Positions 17,305-26,504 are shown, counted from the first letter of the stretch. The stretch is DNA of 64,000 bases from CALVUJ01 sp045119835 (GCA_045119835.1 JBGVED010000061.1:12250-76249), one strand, 5' to 3'. Translations and numbers: made by a program. Notes: generated by a model from the sequence alone, not told the origin.

Positions 17305-17784
17305 ATGAAAACAATTACCGGTTTAGGGGGATATGAATTTTATTTAGATGATACGTGGATAGAACTTACTGAAGAAGAAAAGAGAAAATTTAATATTAAT
17401 CCATCGATACTTAATTATTTAGTTAACTATACAAAAAGAAAGGAATTTTTTGTTAATTCAGATAGTTATTATGATAGCAAAGATGATTTAGGCGCTTTTT
17501 TTGATCTATGTAAAAACATGATGATTAGAAACAATTTTGTGATAGTGGATGAAGAAAAATTTGTATCGGTAAACTCTTGGGATAATCAAACAATTGAAGC
17601 TTATAAATTGTTATCTCGTTTACCTAATGGCATTTTACAAGCTTCATATTTTATGCGCTTAACAGGAAAAACTATAAATGGATATTTGTATGGATGTTTG
17701 ACAACAAAAGTTTCAGAAAATCATGATGAAAATGAAGATGTTTTAGTTGGAGTTATAAAAAATTGGAAATATATAGATAATTAA
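17305..17784 (+). CDS. Hypothetical protein after trmK
   Basis: I do not recognise this 159-residue protein. The ATG at 17305 follows GAGAGGGG. The frame is open upstream to 17206 with a hydrophobic stretch, so a longer form starting at GTG 17224 cannot be ruled out. It contains acidic and aromatic patches and no clear motif. The segment LPNGILQASYFMRLTGKTINGYL could be a helical core. It is the first gene of the accessory block that replaces yqfO and ispH of the Bacillus order. Confidence 0.55.
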   Translation: MKTITGLGGYEFYLDDTWIELTEEEKRKFNINPSILNYLVNYTKRKEFFVNSDSYYDSKDDLGAFFDLCKNMMIRNNFVIVDEEKFVSVNSWDNQTIEAYKLLSRLPNGILQASYFMRLTGKTINGYLYGCLTTKVSENHDENEDVLVGVIKNWKYIDN

Positions 17785-17961
17785 AAAAATGTAATATATT
17801 TTTATACTTTTTTGTTAATCTTAAGATGTTTGTTTAAATTTTATTAATTATTGATATATTGTATGTTGTTATAACAATGATTTGAATGTTTAAATCCAAT
17901 TGTTTTTTTGTAAATTTGAAAATTATACCTAGACTAAAAAATTTGGAAAGAAGTGATCATA

Positions 17962-18798
17962 GTGGCAAGAGAAGAAATTTGCGAAGTTTTAAAAGATTTT
18001 GGTAGAGAATTTATTTCTTCTAATAAAATAAATCAAATAAAATTAGCTAGCGAAGGGCTAAGCCTTTTAGAAGAGATGTTAAATTTTTCTAAGATAAATG
18101 TGGTTAGAGAAGAATATAATTTGAGTGAAAGACAAAGAGATATCATAAAAAGACTTAAAGAAATATTTAAAGAGGGGTATTTTTATGATGTTGAATTAGA
18201 CAAAAGAAAGGATAAATCATTGTTGTGTGATATTTATTGGAATATTCATGATTTTTTTTGTGATTGTTATAATGTGGATGCTAATATTTATGAAACTGAA
18301 TTAAATGCAATTTATCCGTTTATTGTTCTTTTTGAAAAGCATTTGCAAAATATTATAGACAGTAATCAGGAAAAAGATTTAGATGAATTAAAAGAGTTTG
18401 TTTTAAAGATTGATTCCAGCGCGATGATTCACCCATCTCATCCAGGATATAAATCTAGCGTGACTGAAATTCATATTGAAAAATATTATGATGAATATTA
18501 TAATTGTAAATACAAACAAGACATTGTTATAGATGGAAAACACAAAAAAATATCAAAAAATAAAATAAATATGATAGAAAAAATAATAATGAGACATTTG
18601 TTTAGACTTACGGAGTGTTCTGTAAAAGAAAGCTATTCTTATTCTGATGATATGTATGGTGAAGGCGGTGGCAGGGGTAGTATAAAAATAAATATAGGAA
18701 AATTAAATTTATATATTAATACTGCTATATTAGATAAAAAGATAAGGTTTGTATGTAATAGTTTTAAAAGTGAAATTTATAATATTATTAATTCGTAA
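17962..18798 (+). CDS. Hypothetical protein, mostly helical
   Basis: No family is recognised for these 278 residues. GTG at 17962 is chosen because AAGAAGTGATC just before it is a ribosome binding site. The protein is charged and helix-rich, with a DIYWNIHDFFCDCYNVD stretch near residue 95 and a glycine-rich turn (YGEGGGRGS) near residue 240. There is no signal peptide and no membrane segment. The 160 bp upstream are AT-rich with no clear feature. Confidence 0.6.
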   Translation: MAREEICEVLKDFGREFISSNKINQIKLASEGLSLLEEMLNFSKINVVREEYNLSERQRDIIKRLKEIFKEGYFYDVELDKRKDKSLLCDIYWNIHDFFCDCYNVDANIYETELNAIYPFIVLFEKHLQNIIDSNQEKDLDELKEFVLKIDSSAMIHPSHPGYKSSVTEIHIEKYYDEYYNCKYKQDIVIDGKHKKISKNKINMIEKIIMRHLFRLTECSVKESYSYSDDMYGEGGGRGSIKINIGKLNLYINTAILDKKIRFVCNSFKSEIYNIINS

Positions 18799-18993
18799 AT
18801 ATGAATATTAGGTGTTTTTATTAAACGATTTTTTTCATTGTTAATTGTGAATTTAGGCTACTTTAAATAGTTTGAGTAGCCATGTTTTTGGTAAAATAAA
18901 ATTTTGATTTTTATTTAGGGAGGAAATTAAATTTTTTAAAAAATTGAAAATTTTTATTTAAAATGGTATATTAAAAAAAAGGAGTGTATTAAT

Positions 18994-19950
18994 ATGTACA
19001 GTTTGTCAAAAAATTATTATCTTTGTGTAAATTATGAGGAAGCATGGAATTCTTGTTTGAAAGGAATTGAAGAAGGAGATGTTAAGTGTCAATTTATAAA
19101 GGCACGAATGTTAAAAGAAGGTAAATATGTAGAAAAAAACGAAGAAGAGGCAATTAAAATTTTTAATGAATATTTTGATGAAATAAAATGCTTGGCTGAA
19201 AATGATGGCGATGCAGCATATATAGTTTTTTTGTATTATAAAGAAGGCTTAGGCTCTGTGGAAGTCGATAATGATAAAAAGTCTTTTTATTTTGAGAAAG
19301 CTTTAAATTTAAAATCTAAAGATGCTCAATATTTGCAGGCAATTGATTATGATTTTGGAATATTTGGAGTGGAAAAATCTTATGAAAAAGCATTTGAGTG
19401 GTATGAAAAATCAGCAGAACAAGGTAATGTAATAGCTCAATATATATTAGCTACTTGTTATCGTGATGGAAGAGGAACTGAACAATCTTGCGAAAAAGCA
19501 TTTGAATGGTTTATGAAAGCAGCTCAACAAGGACTTGATACTGCTATGAATATGGTATCAGTGTGTTATAGTAATGGTGAAGGTGTTGAACAGTCTTATG
19601 AAAAAGCTTTTGAGTGGTATGAAAAATCAGCTGGACAAGGTAATGCAATAGCTCAATATTTTTTAGCTATTTGTTATCGTGATGGAAGAGGAACTGAACA
19701 ATCTTATGAAAAAGCATTTGAATGGTTTATGAAAGCAGCTCAGCAAGGTGATTCTAAATCTATGTATATTGTGGCGCTTTGTTATAGTAAGGGCGAAGGT
19801 GTTGAACAATCTTATGAAAAGGCATTTGAGTGGTTGCTAAAATCAGTTGAAAAAGAAAAGGAATGTAATGATAATAGATTTAAGGCTTCGAAAATAAATT
19901 CCAGTATAGATCCAAAAGAGCGCTTTGATGATTGGTTCAATAAAGATTAA
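18994..19950 (+). CDS. Sel1-repeat (TPR-like) protein
   Basis: The protein has 318 residues with no signal peptide, so it is probably cytoplasmic. At least five Sel1-like repeats of 36 residues run from about residue 125 to 290 (for example EQSYEKAFEWYEKSAGQGN). Earlier degenerate repeats lie near residues 20-110. Sel1 repeats form solenoids for protein-protein contact, and the partner is unknown. Adjacent 216-bp units are nearly identical, showing recent tandem expansion. AAAGGAGTG precedes the ATG. Confidence 0.85.
   Translation: MYSLSKNYYLCVNYEEAWNSCLKGIEEGDVKCQFIKARMLKEGKYVEKNEEEAIKIFNEYFDEIKCLAENDGDAAYIVFLYYKEGLGSVEVDNDKKSFYFEKALNLKSKDAQYLQAIDYDFGIFGVEKSYEKAFEWYEKSAEQGNVIAQYILATCYRDGRGTEQSCEKAFEWFMKAAQQGLDTAMNMVSVCYSNGEGVEQSYEKAFEWYEKSAGQGNAIAQYFLAICYRDGRGTEQSYEKAFEWFMKAAQQGDSKSMYIVALCYSKGEGVEQSYEKAFEWLLKSVEKEKECNDNRFKASKINSSIDPKERFDDWFNKD
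19381..19812 (+). repeat. Two 216-bp tandem units inside the Sel1 gene
   Basis: Units 19381-19596 and 19597-19812 encode a pair of Sel1 repeats each, with few differences. A third partial unit begins at 19813. The period is 72 residues (two repeats). Confidence 0.85.
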
Positions 19951-20018
19951 GATTATGACGTCTTTAAATTTGGTTGAACTTTGTAGAGGAAAAAATTTAA
20001 AATAATTTATATTTAATG

Positions 20019-20046
20019 TGCAGGTATCAAGTACTTGCCTTTTTTA
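20019..20046 (+). terminator. Terminator after the Sel1 gene
   Basis: GCAGGTA and TACTTGC pair (one G-T) around TCAAG and are followed by TTTTTT. The remaining 170 bp up to the dUTPase gene show nothing else. Confidence 0.75.
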
Positions 20047-20221
20047 TATATGTTTATGAAAGTTATTTAAAATTTAATTAAGTATAGGTAATTTTATTTG
20101 AAAGTATAAACTACTAGTTTTGTATTTGTTGAGAATGATTATAAAAAAATAAATGTTGCATATTTAAATGAGATGATTGGTTGTTTGGTTAATTTGTAGT
20201 ATTATATTAAGGGTGGCTTTT

Positions 20222-20806
20222 ATGAATAAAGAAGAAATTATTAAATTGTTAGAGGAAATCGAAACTGAAAAAAGAAAAAATCGTTTTTTTGAGAAAATTA
20301 GTTTAGCGGAATTTAGTAAAGGCGTTAAAGCAAATACAGACAAATTTAATGATGAAGAAATACAAAAATTATATGAAGATTTACCTTTTCCTTGTAGGAG
20401 TACAATTCATGCAGGAGGATATGATTTTTATGCACCCTATGATTTTATTTTAAAGCCAGGTGAAACTATAGTTGTTCCTACAGGATTTAGGGTACATATG
20501 AATAACGATGAAACTTTTAATTTGTTTATAAGAAGTGGTACAGGATTTAAATTTAATGTTAGGTTGTCTAATCAAATTGGTATTATCGACGCTGATTATT
20601 ATGGTAATAGTAAAAATGAAGGTCATATGTTTGTTTCTTTTACAAATCATGGTAGTAAAGAATGGATTAATAAAACTATTGGAGTAGAAAAAGAAAATAA
20701 GTCCAAAATGGTTCAAGGATTGTTTATGCCTTTTTATATTACTAAAGATGATGTCTGTTTAAATATAGTAAGAAGTGGTGGATTGGGATCTACTAATAAG
20801 GAGTGA
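20222..20806 (+). CDS. dUTPase-family nucleotidohydrolase
   Basis: All five trimeric dUTPase motifs are present in order: AGGYDFYAP (I), IRSGTG (II), GIIDADYYGN (III), a region with KMVQGLFMP (IV) and RSGGLGST (V). The enzyme should hydrolyse dUTP to dUMP. It is 194 residues, longer than the usual 145-150, with about 60 extra residues at the N-terminus. ATG 20222 follows AAGGGTGG. It ends in TGA, one of only two TGA stops in the window, four bases after the start of the GTGA junction with the next gene. Confidence 0.85.
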   Translation: MNKEEIIKLLEEIETEKRKNRFFEKISLAEFSKGVKANTDKFNDEEIQKLYEDLPFPCRSTIHAGGYDFYAPYDFILKPGETIVVPTGFRVHMNNDETFNLFIRSGTGFKFNVRLSNQIGIIDADYYGNSKNEGHMFVSFTNHGSKEWINKTIGVEKENKSKMVQGLFMPFYITKDDVCLNIVRSGGLGSTNKE

Positions 20807-20811
20807 GTTGT

Positions 20812-21924
20812 GTGAAGCATAAATTGAAGAAATTCTTAGTTGCTATTGGAATTATTTTGTTAGTGATAGTTTTGCTTGTAGGTACATATTTAGGATATGT
20901 TATGCTTCAGTATTATAGAATTGATGATGTTGTTACACTAGAGATTGATAGAAATAGTGAAAATGTTACGGTATCTCTTCATAAAGAATATAGTATTTCT
21001 ACCTATAATATTGGTTTTGGCGCATATAATCAAGAGTATTCTTTTTTCATGGATGAAGGGTATATGAAGGATGGAACATATGTTAGTGGTAAGTACGCTA
21101 AAGCTGTTAGTGAAGAGGTTGTTTTAACGAATACTAATGGTGCTATAAATACAATGAAAAATTTAAATAGTGACTTTGTTTTTTTACAAGAAGTAGATAA
21201 AGAAGCAAGTAGGAGTTATGGTATTAATCAATATGAGATGTTTATGGATAGTTTTAACGAATATTCTAGTGTGTATGCTTCTAACTTTCATAGTGCTTAT
21301 CTTCTTTATCCTTTTAATGATCCAATAGGTAAAACAGAAGCAGGAATTGTTACGTTGTCTAATTTTAAAATTAATGAAGCGACAAGGTATAAACTTCCAA
21401 TTGATGAATCTTTTCCTACTAAATTTTTTGATTTAGATAGATGTTTTATGGTTACTAGGTATACTGTTAGTGAAGGAAGAGAGTTGGTTCTTATAAATGT
21501 TCATTTAAGTGCTTATGATGAGGGTGGGGTTTATCGTAAGAAACAACTTGAGGTACTTAATCAAATTTTAAAAGAAGAAAGAGAAAAAGGAAATTATGTA
21601 ATAGCTGGTGGAGATTTTAATCATGATATTGCGGATAGTTTAAATGAGTTTGTTACTGATCAAAAAGTTCCTGAGTGGGTTTATGTTTTAAGTAATGATG
21701 ATTTAGCAGAGGGGTATAGTTTTGCAACTAGTAAAAATATCCCTACTTGTAGAAGTAGCGATATGCCTTATCAAAAAGATGTTAATTATAGTGTTGTTAT
21801 AGATGGGTTTATTGTTAGTGATAATGTTTTAGTTACAGGTGTTAGTAATATTGCTCAAGAAAATGAAGAGTTGTTTTTGTATAGTGACCATAATCCTGTA
21901 GAGTTAAAATTTGTTCTAGAGTAA
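20812..21924 (+). CDS. Membrane-anchored endonuclease/exonuclease/phosphatase family protein
   Basis: The protein has 370 residues: an N-terminal membrane anchor (about 8-32), then an EEP fold with STYNIGFGAY, FVFLQEVD (metal Glu), NVHLSAY, GGDFNHD and SDHNPV. The catalytic part faces outside. Substrates of the family range from phospholipids to nucleic acids, and this member's substrate is unknown. GTG 20812 is preferred over GTG 20803 because AAGGAG (20798-20803) is the ribosome binding site. It is probably cotranscribed with the dUTPase gene. Confidence 0.85.
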   Translation: MKHKLKKFLVAIGIILLVIVLLVGTYLGYVMLQYYRIDDVVTLEIDRNSENVTVSLHKEYSISTYNIGFGAYNQEYSFFMDEGYMKDGTYVSGKYAKAVSEEVVLTNTNGAINTMKNLNSDFVFLQEVDKEASRSYGINQYEMFMDSFNEYSSVYASNFHSAYLLYPFNDPIGKTEAGIVTLSNFKINEATRYKLPIDESFPTKFFDLDRCFMVTRYTVSEGRELVLINVHLSAYDEGGVYRKKQLEVLNQILKEEREKGNYVIAGGDFNHDIADSLNEFVTDQKVPEWVYVLSNDDLAEGYSFATSKNIPTCRSSDMPYQKDVNYSVVIDGFIVSDNVLVTGVSNIAQENEELFLYSDHNPVELKFVLE

Positions 21925-21929
21925 ATTAA

Positions 21930-22346
21930 TTATACAAAGAAAGGTTTAGAAGGAATGTTTCCTTCTTTTTTTGTATGTTTTTTATGATGAGGTTCTTTAA
22001 TTTGAGTTTCTTTAGGGGTTATATCAATAGTTGTATTATTTTTGTTATTATTGTATCTTTTGCTTTTTAAATTTGTTTTTGTGAAATTGGCAGCTGCGCT
22101 TATTATTGTTTTGGAATTTGAAATCATGGGTTTTACTTGATTGTAAAGTGGAACTATTTGATTTATTGTACCGATTGTTTTTTGTGCTCCGTTTAATATT
22201 CCTGATAAAGAAAATTTGTTTGTTAATGATCTTGTAAATACCCTATTAGGGGCAACTCGATTAATGAATGATGAGCCTGCACTTGCAAAAGGAGACATAC
22301 TTCTTGTTAGGTTCATTGAGTTAAATAAGGGATTAAAAGTTCTCAT
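21930..22346 (-). CDS. yqfQ: YqfQ/VrrA-like spore protein
   Basis: The protein has 138 residues. The segment ILNGAQKTIGTINQIVPLYN with QVKPMISNSKTI is characteristic of the YqfQ family, and the C-terminal tail is Lys/His-rich. In Bacillus, yqfQ is a sporulation gene just upstream of cshB and nfo, as here, but here it lies on the opposite strand. ATG 22346 follows TAGGTGAT. Confidence 0.75.
   Translation of the reverse strand: MRTFNPLFNSMNLTRSMSPFASAGSSFINRVAPNRVFTRSLTNKFSLSGILNGAQKTIGTINQIVPLYNQVKPMISNSKTIISAAANFTKTNLKSKRYNNNKNNTTIDITPKETQIKEPHHKKHTKKEGNIPSKPFFV
21946..21972 (+). terminator. Terminator of the EEP gene
   Basis: AGAAGGAA and TTTCCTTCT pair and are followed by a T run. It lies within the 3' end of the convergent yqfQ-like gene. 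Confidence 0.7.
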
Positions 22347-22429
22347 TATTATCACCTATAATAAAATATGCATTTATCTGGGATTGTTTACTGATTAAAA
22401 ATAATGTATAATTTTTTTGGTGATGTAAA

Positions 22430-23797
22430 ATGGATAATATTGAAAATTACAAATTTAAAGAGTTTGTTTATGAAACTTTAATTAATACTAAAGGTTATAA
22501 GGAGTTAACAGATATTCAAAAAGCGGTTGTTCCTCATGGTATAAAGAAAAAAAATATTATGGCTAAAAGTAGTACTGGAAGTGGTAAGACGGATGCTTTT
22601 TTAATACCTATAATGCAGAATTTATATTTGGATAGTGAAAATGTTGAAGTTATTATTGTTGCACCTACTAGAGAATTGGCAAATCAAATATATGTTAATG
22701 CTTTAGATTATGCTTGTAATGATAAAAAATTAAGAGTTAAACTTTTAATGGGTGGTTTTGATAGGAAAAGAGATTTAGATAAAAAGGGTAATACTCCACA
22801 CATTATTATAGGTACTCCTGCAAGACTTAAAGATTTATTGCTAGATAATGGAATGTATGATATTTCAAAGGTAAAAACAATAGTTTTAGATGAGATTGAT
22901 ATGATTTTTGAAATGAAATTTTTAGAAGATATTGATGCTATTATGTCAAAACTTAATAAGAATGTTCAAACAATGGCTTTTAGTGCGACAATTAATGAAC
23001 AAATGAAAGTATTTATTAGAAAATATATGGCTAGTAATATATTAATAGATTTATCTAAAAAAGAGTTGACAGCAGAAGAAGTAAGGCATTATGCAATACC
23101 ATTAAAAGGTAGAAGTAGAAAAGAAGCTTTACTTACTCTATGCGAGAGTATTAATCCTTATTTGTGTTTAGTTTTTGCATCTAAAAAAGAGAACGTTAAT
23201 GAATATTTTAAGTTTTTAAGAGAAGAAGGATATAATGTTGGACTTATTCATGGAGATTTGGATTCTAGAAGTAGAAGACAAGCAATGAAGAAAATTACAT
23301 CTTTTGATTATCAATTTGTTGTTGCAAGTGATATTGCAGCACGAGGTATTGATATTGAAGGTGTAAGTCATGTTATAAGCATTGATTATCCTCATAATTT
23401 AGAATTTTATTTCCACAGAGCAGGTAGATGTGGAAGAAATGGTAAAGAGGGAGAATGTTATTCTTTTTATGATGAAAAAGAAGAAAAGATTATTAGACAA
23501 CTGATCGAAAAGGGATTAAAAATAGAAAATGTTGAGATAAAAAATGGAACTATGAAATCATTGAAGCCATTTGTTAGAGAAAATAAGTCAAAAAAATTAG
23601 ATCCAGAATTAGCTAAACAAATCAATTTAATAAAAATAAAAAATAAAAATGCAAAAGTTAAACCTGGTTATAAAAAGAAAATGCAAGCTGAAATAGATAA
23701 AGCTAAGAGGAAACATAAAAGACAAATTATTAAAAAAAGTATAGAAGAGCAAAGAAAAAAATCATATAAGCCAGGAGGTAAGAACTATCATGAGTAG
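22430..23797 (+). CDS. cshB: DEAD-box RNA helicase CshB-like
   Basis: The protein has 455 residues with Walker A SSTGSGKT (47-54), APTRELA, GTPARL, FSATI, a helicase C domain with VASDIAARGID and HRAGRCGRNG. Motif II reads DEID (154-157) rather than DEAD. A basic tail of about 80 residues would help RNA binding. CshB assists RNA unfolding in cold and ribosome biogenesis. Its place between yqfQ and nfo matches Bacillus yqfR. GGTGATGTAAA precedes the ATG, with TATAAT at about 22406. Confidence 0.92.
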   Translation: MDNIENYKFKEFVYETLINTKGYKELTDIQKAVVPHGIKKKNIMAKSSTGSGKTDAFLIPIMQNLYLDSENVEVIIVAPTRELANQIYVNALDYACNDKKLRVKLLMGGFDRKRDLDKKGNTPHIIIGTPARLKDLLLDNGMYDISKVKTIVLDEIDMIFEMKFLEDIDAIMSKLNKNVQTMAFSATINEQMKVFIRKYMASNILIDLSKKELTAEEVRHYAIPLKGRSRKEALLTLCESINPYLCLVFASKKENVNEYFKFLREEGYNVGLIHGDLDSRSRRQAMKKITSFDYQFVVASDIAARGIDIEGVSHVISIDYPHNLEFYFHRAGRCGRNGKEGECYSFYDEKEEKIIRQLIEKGLKIENVEIKNGTMKSLKPFVRENKSKKLDPELAKQINLIKIKNKNAKVKPGYKKKMQAEIDKAKRKHKRQIIKKSIEEQRKKSYKPGGKNYHE

Positions 23798-24650
23798 AGA
23801 GGTAATTATAGGAAGTCATGTTAATATGAGTTCACCTAAGATGCTTGTTGGGAGCGTTGAACAGGCTATTAGTTATAATGCTAATGCTTTTATGTTTTAT
23901 ACTGGAGCACCGCAAAATAGTGTTAGAAAGCCAGTTAGTGAACTTAGGGTTGAAGAAGCTAAAAAATTAATGGAAGAAAACAATTTTAAAATAGAAAATG
24001 CTGTCGTCCACGCTCCATATATAATAAATTTGGCTAATGCTAAGGATGATGGAATATATGAACTTTCTAAAAAATTACTAGATGATGAAATAAAAAGAAC
24101 TGCTTATATTGGATGTAAATATATAGTTTTACATCCTGGAAGTCATTTGGGATTAGGAGTAGAAATTGGTTTATCAAGAATTATAGATGGCTTAAATTTT
24201 GTTTTAAATAATGATGATAGTGATGTGATAATTCTTTTAGAAACTATGGCAGGAAAAGGAAATGAAGTTGGTTCTTCTTTTCAGCAGATTTCATATATTA
24301 TTGAAAATATAGAAAAGAAAGATAGAATAGGTGTTTGTTTTGATACTTGTCATGTTCATGATTCAGGATATGATTTAGTTGAATCTTTGGATGCTGTTAT
24401 TGATGAATTTGATAAGATAATAGGCCTTGATTATTTAAAAGTGATACATGTAAATGATTCAAAAAACATTAGAGGAGCAAGTAAAGATAGACATGAGAAT
24501 ATTGGTAAAGGTTATATAGGGCTTGAAGTTTTAAGAATGGTTGTTCATCATCCAAAATTTGTTGGTAAAATAAAAATTTTAGAAACTCCATATATAGGAG
24601 ATAAAGCTCCTTATAAGGAAGAAATTGCCTTATTAAGAGAGAATAATTAA
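23790..24650 (+). CDS. nfo: Endonuclease IV
   Basis: This 286-residue TIM-barrel AP endonuclease has three-zinc ligands in NAVVHAPYIINLA, LHPGSHLG, LETMAGKGNEVG, FDTCHVHDSGYD, VIHVNDSKN and RHENIGKG. It cuts abasic sites in base excision repair. It overlaps cshB by 8 bp (AGGAGG lies in the cshB end), matching Bacillus yqfR-yqfS. Confidence 0.97.
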   Translation: MSREVIIGSHVNMSSPKMLVGSVEQAISYNANAFMFYTGAPQNSVRKPVSELRVEEAKKLMEENNFKIENAVVHAPYIINLANAKDDGIYELSKKLLDDEIKRTAYIGCKYIVLHPGSHLGLGVEIGLSRIIDGLNFVLNNDDSDVIILLETMAGKGNEVGSSFQQISYIIENIEKKDRIGVCFDTCHVHDSGYDLVESLDAVIDEFDKIIGLDYLKVIHVNDSKNIRGASKDRHENIGKGYIGLEVLRMVVHHPKFVGKIKILETPYIGDKAPYKEEIALLRENN

Positions 24651-24893
24651 TAATTTATTTAAAAGTGTATCTGTTTTTTTTGCTGTTTGGGAACATGTTT
24701 TGTTAGCTATGTCCGCTAATAGATATGTTCTTTTATTTTCATTAAGGAAGCTTTGCCAGTTTGCTTTTACATAGGGTAAAATAATATTCATTTCTTCATT
24801 TGTAAAATCAATGCATAGTTGTTTTGACACAATAATGGCTTTTTCAACTGTTAAATTTTTTAAATAACTATTTATCAAAATATTAATAAACAT
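24633..24893 (-). CDS. yqfT: DUF2624 (YqfT-like) small protein
   Basis: The protein has 86 residues. The pattern of an N-terminal amphipathic helix, VSKQLCIDFTNEEMNIILPY, then a helix ending in ANKTCSQTAKKTDTLLNKL resembles DUF2624/YqfT, which follows nfo in Bacillus. Here it is convergent and overlaps nfo by 18 bp. The function is unknown. ATG 24893 follows GGTGATAAAA. Confidence 0.65.
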   Translation of the reverse strand: MFINILINSYLKNLTVEKAIIVSKQLCIDFTNEEMNIILPYVKANWQSFLNENKRTYLLADIANKTCSQTAKKTDTLLNKLLIILS

Positions 24894-25002
24894 TTTTATC
24901 ACCAATAAAATATATGCATATTGACTTTTATTAACAACTGATTTTATAAAAGGTCTTTTTTTTATTTGTTTGTGCTAGAATAATAAAAAGGAGGTAATTA
25001 CG

Positions 25003-25644
25003 ATGAATGCGCATAATAGTTTGCTAGATAATTTTTCTAGTATGCAAGCAGAGTTTAATTCTAGTAATAACCGAGCACTTAGAGCAATAGAGACAATTTT
25101 TGATGGAGAATTTGCAGATTTAGAAAATAGTTTAGATTATTTTAATGGTGAATATTTAGTTATTGATAAAAGAGATTTAATGGCTATGTTGGAAGAATTC
25201 AAGCAGTCATTAGCTAGTTGTAATAATGCACATGATGTAAGATGTAAAATAAACTTTAATAAAGAATCAGAACATCTTAAACAATCATTGTGCAATTTTT
25301 TTGAGAAAAAATTATTAAAGGGAGATAATGTTAAAAAGACTATTTGTGGTGAGGTTAAAGATATTTTTGATAGAATGTGTGATTATAATTTTATAGGGTT
25401 AGAGGAGCTATTAGATACAGAAATATATAATTTTAAGGTAAAATTTGAGACTAATTATATAAATGGCGAGTATTGTAAAGATGATTTTAATAAAATATTG
25501 AGGTCGTTTGAACATAGTTTATTTGATAGGTTAAGAAGTAAGTTTGCATCGTCTGTTGTAGAGAAGCAAGAGATTTTTAGTAGACATACATTGAAGGCAT
25601 ATGAAATTTTGGATTTATATAAAAATGATAAACGCAGGGCATAA
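25003..25644 (+). CDS. Hypothetical helical protein
   Basis: This 213-residue protein is not recognised. AAGGAGGTAATTACG precedes the ATG. It is predicted to be nearly all helical and charged, with four Cys at scattered positions (about 73, 80, 97, 111) and no signal or membrane segment. It stands as a single transcription unit with its own terminator. Confidence 0.65.
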   Translation: MNAHNSLLDNFSSMQAEFNSSNNRALRAIETIFDGEFADLENSLDYFNGEYLVIDKRDLMAMLEEFKQSLASCNNAHDVRCKINFNKESEHLKQSLCNFFEKKLLKGDNVKKTICGEVKDIFDRMCDYNFIGLEELLDTEIYNFKVKFETNYINGEYCKDDFNKILRSFEHSLFDRLRSKFASSVVEKQEIFSRHTLKAYEILDLYKNDKRRA

Positions 25645-25661
25645 AGGTCCTGTGTTTTTGT
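25631..25661 (+). terminator. Terminator of the 25003 gene
   Basis: AACGCAGG and CCTGTGTT form the stem, and TTTTG follows. It overlaps the stop codon. Confidence 0.65.
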
Positions 25662-25757
25662 TTAATGGTATTAATAGGACATTTAGAGTTTTTTTGCTGA
25701 TAAAAAAAGTGTTGATATGATTATATATCTAAATTATAATTATATCGAGGTGTTTTT

Positions 25758-26405
25758 ATGGGGATTATAAAAGAAAATAAATTATTGTTTGATAATTTTT
25801 TGAGTACTAATGATATAAAATATGTAGATGAAATGTTAGTTAGTAGTAGAGATACTATTTTGAAATCTATAAAATCAGTTTTAAAAAAGTATGGTATTGA
25901 AGAAGAAAAAGCAGATGAATATTTTGGACAAGTGTATTTAGATGTAAGGGAAAGGATAATTGCAAAAAAAGAATATGAAAATGATGATTTTTCTTTTTAT
26001 TGTTTATTTGTAAATTGGATAAAAAAATCAGTTGTAGCTCAAATATGTAAAGAAAATGAATTTATTGATAGGGTAGTTCTTTTTGAGGATTTAAGAAAAA
26101 ATAAAAATGAACTTAATAAATATAGTTTACTTAAATATTTTAATGAACTTAATGAGCATAAATTTAGTGATAGGGAAAAGAGAATTATAAAAAATGTTTA
26201 TGATAGTTTACTTGATTATCAAAGAGATATTTTTGATATGTATTTTGGATTTAATGGTAAATCTTGTATGTCGCGTATTAAGATTGCTAGAGAGTTGAAT
26301 TTTAGTAAAGTGAAGGTTGATATGGTATTAAGTAAAATTTTGAGGGAGTTGAGAAGGTCTTTATTTGATGAACAAGAAAAAAATAATTTTTCTAGATTGA
26401 AATAG
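25758..26405 (+). CDS. Sigma-70-like protein (divergent alternative sigma factor)
   Basis: The protein has 215 residues. The C-terminal part (about 150-205) follows region 4: DYQRDIFDMYFGFNG, then IKIARELNFSKVKVDMVLSKILRELRRSL, which matches the sigma-4 helix-turn-helix layout. The middle (FSFYCLFVNWIKKSVVAQI) resembles region 2. The DNA-binding residues differ from SigA. No SpoII-type partner gene is nearby, and the closest neighbour is rpmG. GAGGTGTTTTT precedes the ATG. Confidence 0.6.
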   Translation: MGIIKENKLLFDNFLSTNDIKYVDEMLVSSRDTILKSIKSVLKKYGIEEEKADEYFGQVYLDVRERIIAKKEYENDDFSFYCLFVNWIKKSVVAQICKENEFIDRVVLFEDLRKNKNELNKYSLLKYFNELNEHKFSDREKRIIKNVYDSLLDYQRDIFDMYFGFNGKSCMSRIKIARELNFSKVKVDMVLSKILRELRRSLFDEQEKNNFSRLK

Positions 26406-26504
26406 TTTATATTTTATAAAATATTGCAAAAATATTATTTTAATATAGAAATTTTATAATAATTATGGTAATATACTTAAGTCAATTAATATGGAGGTGC
26501 AATT

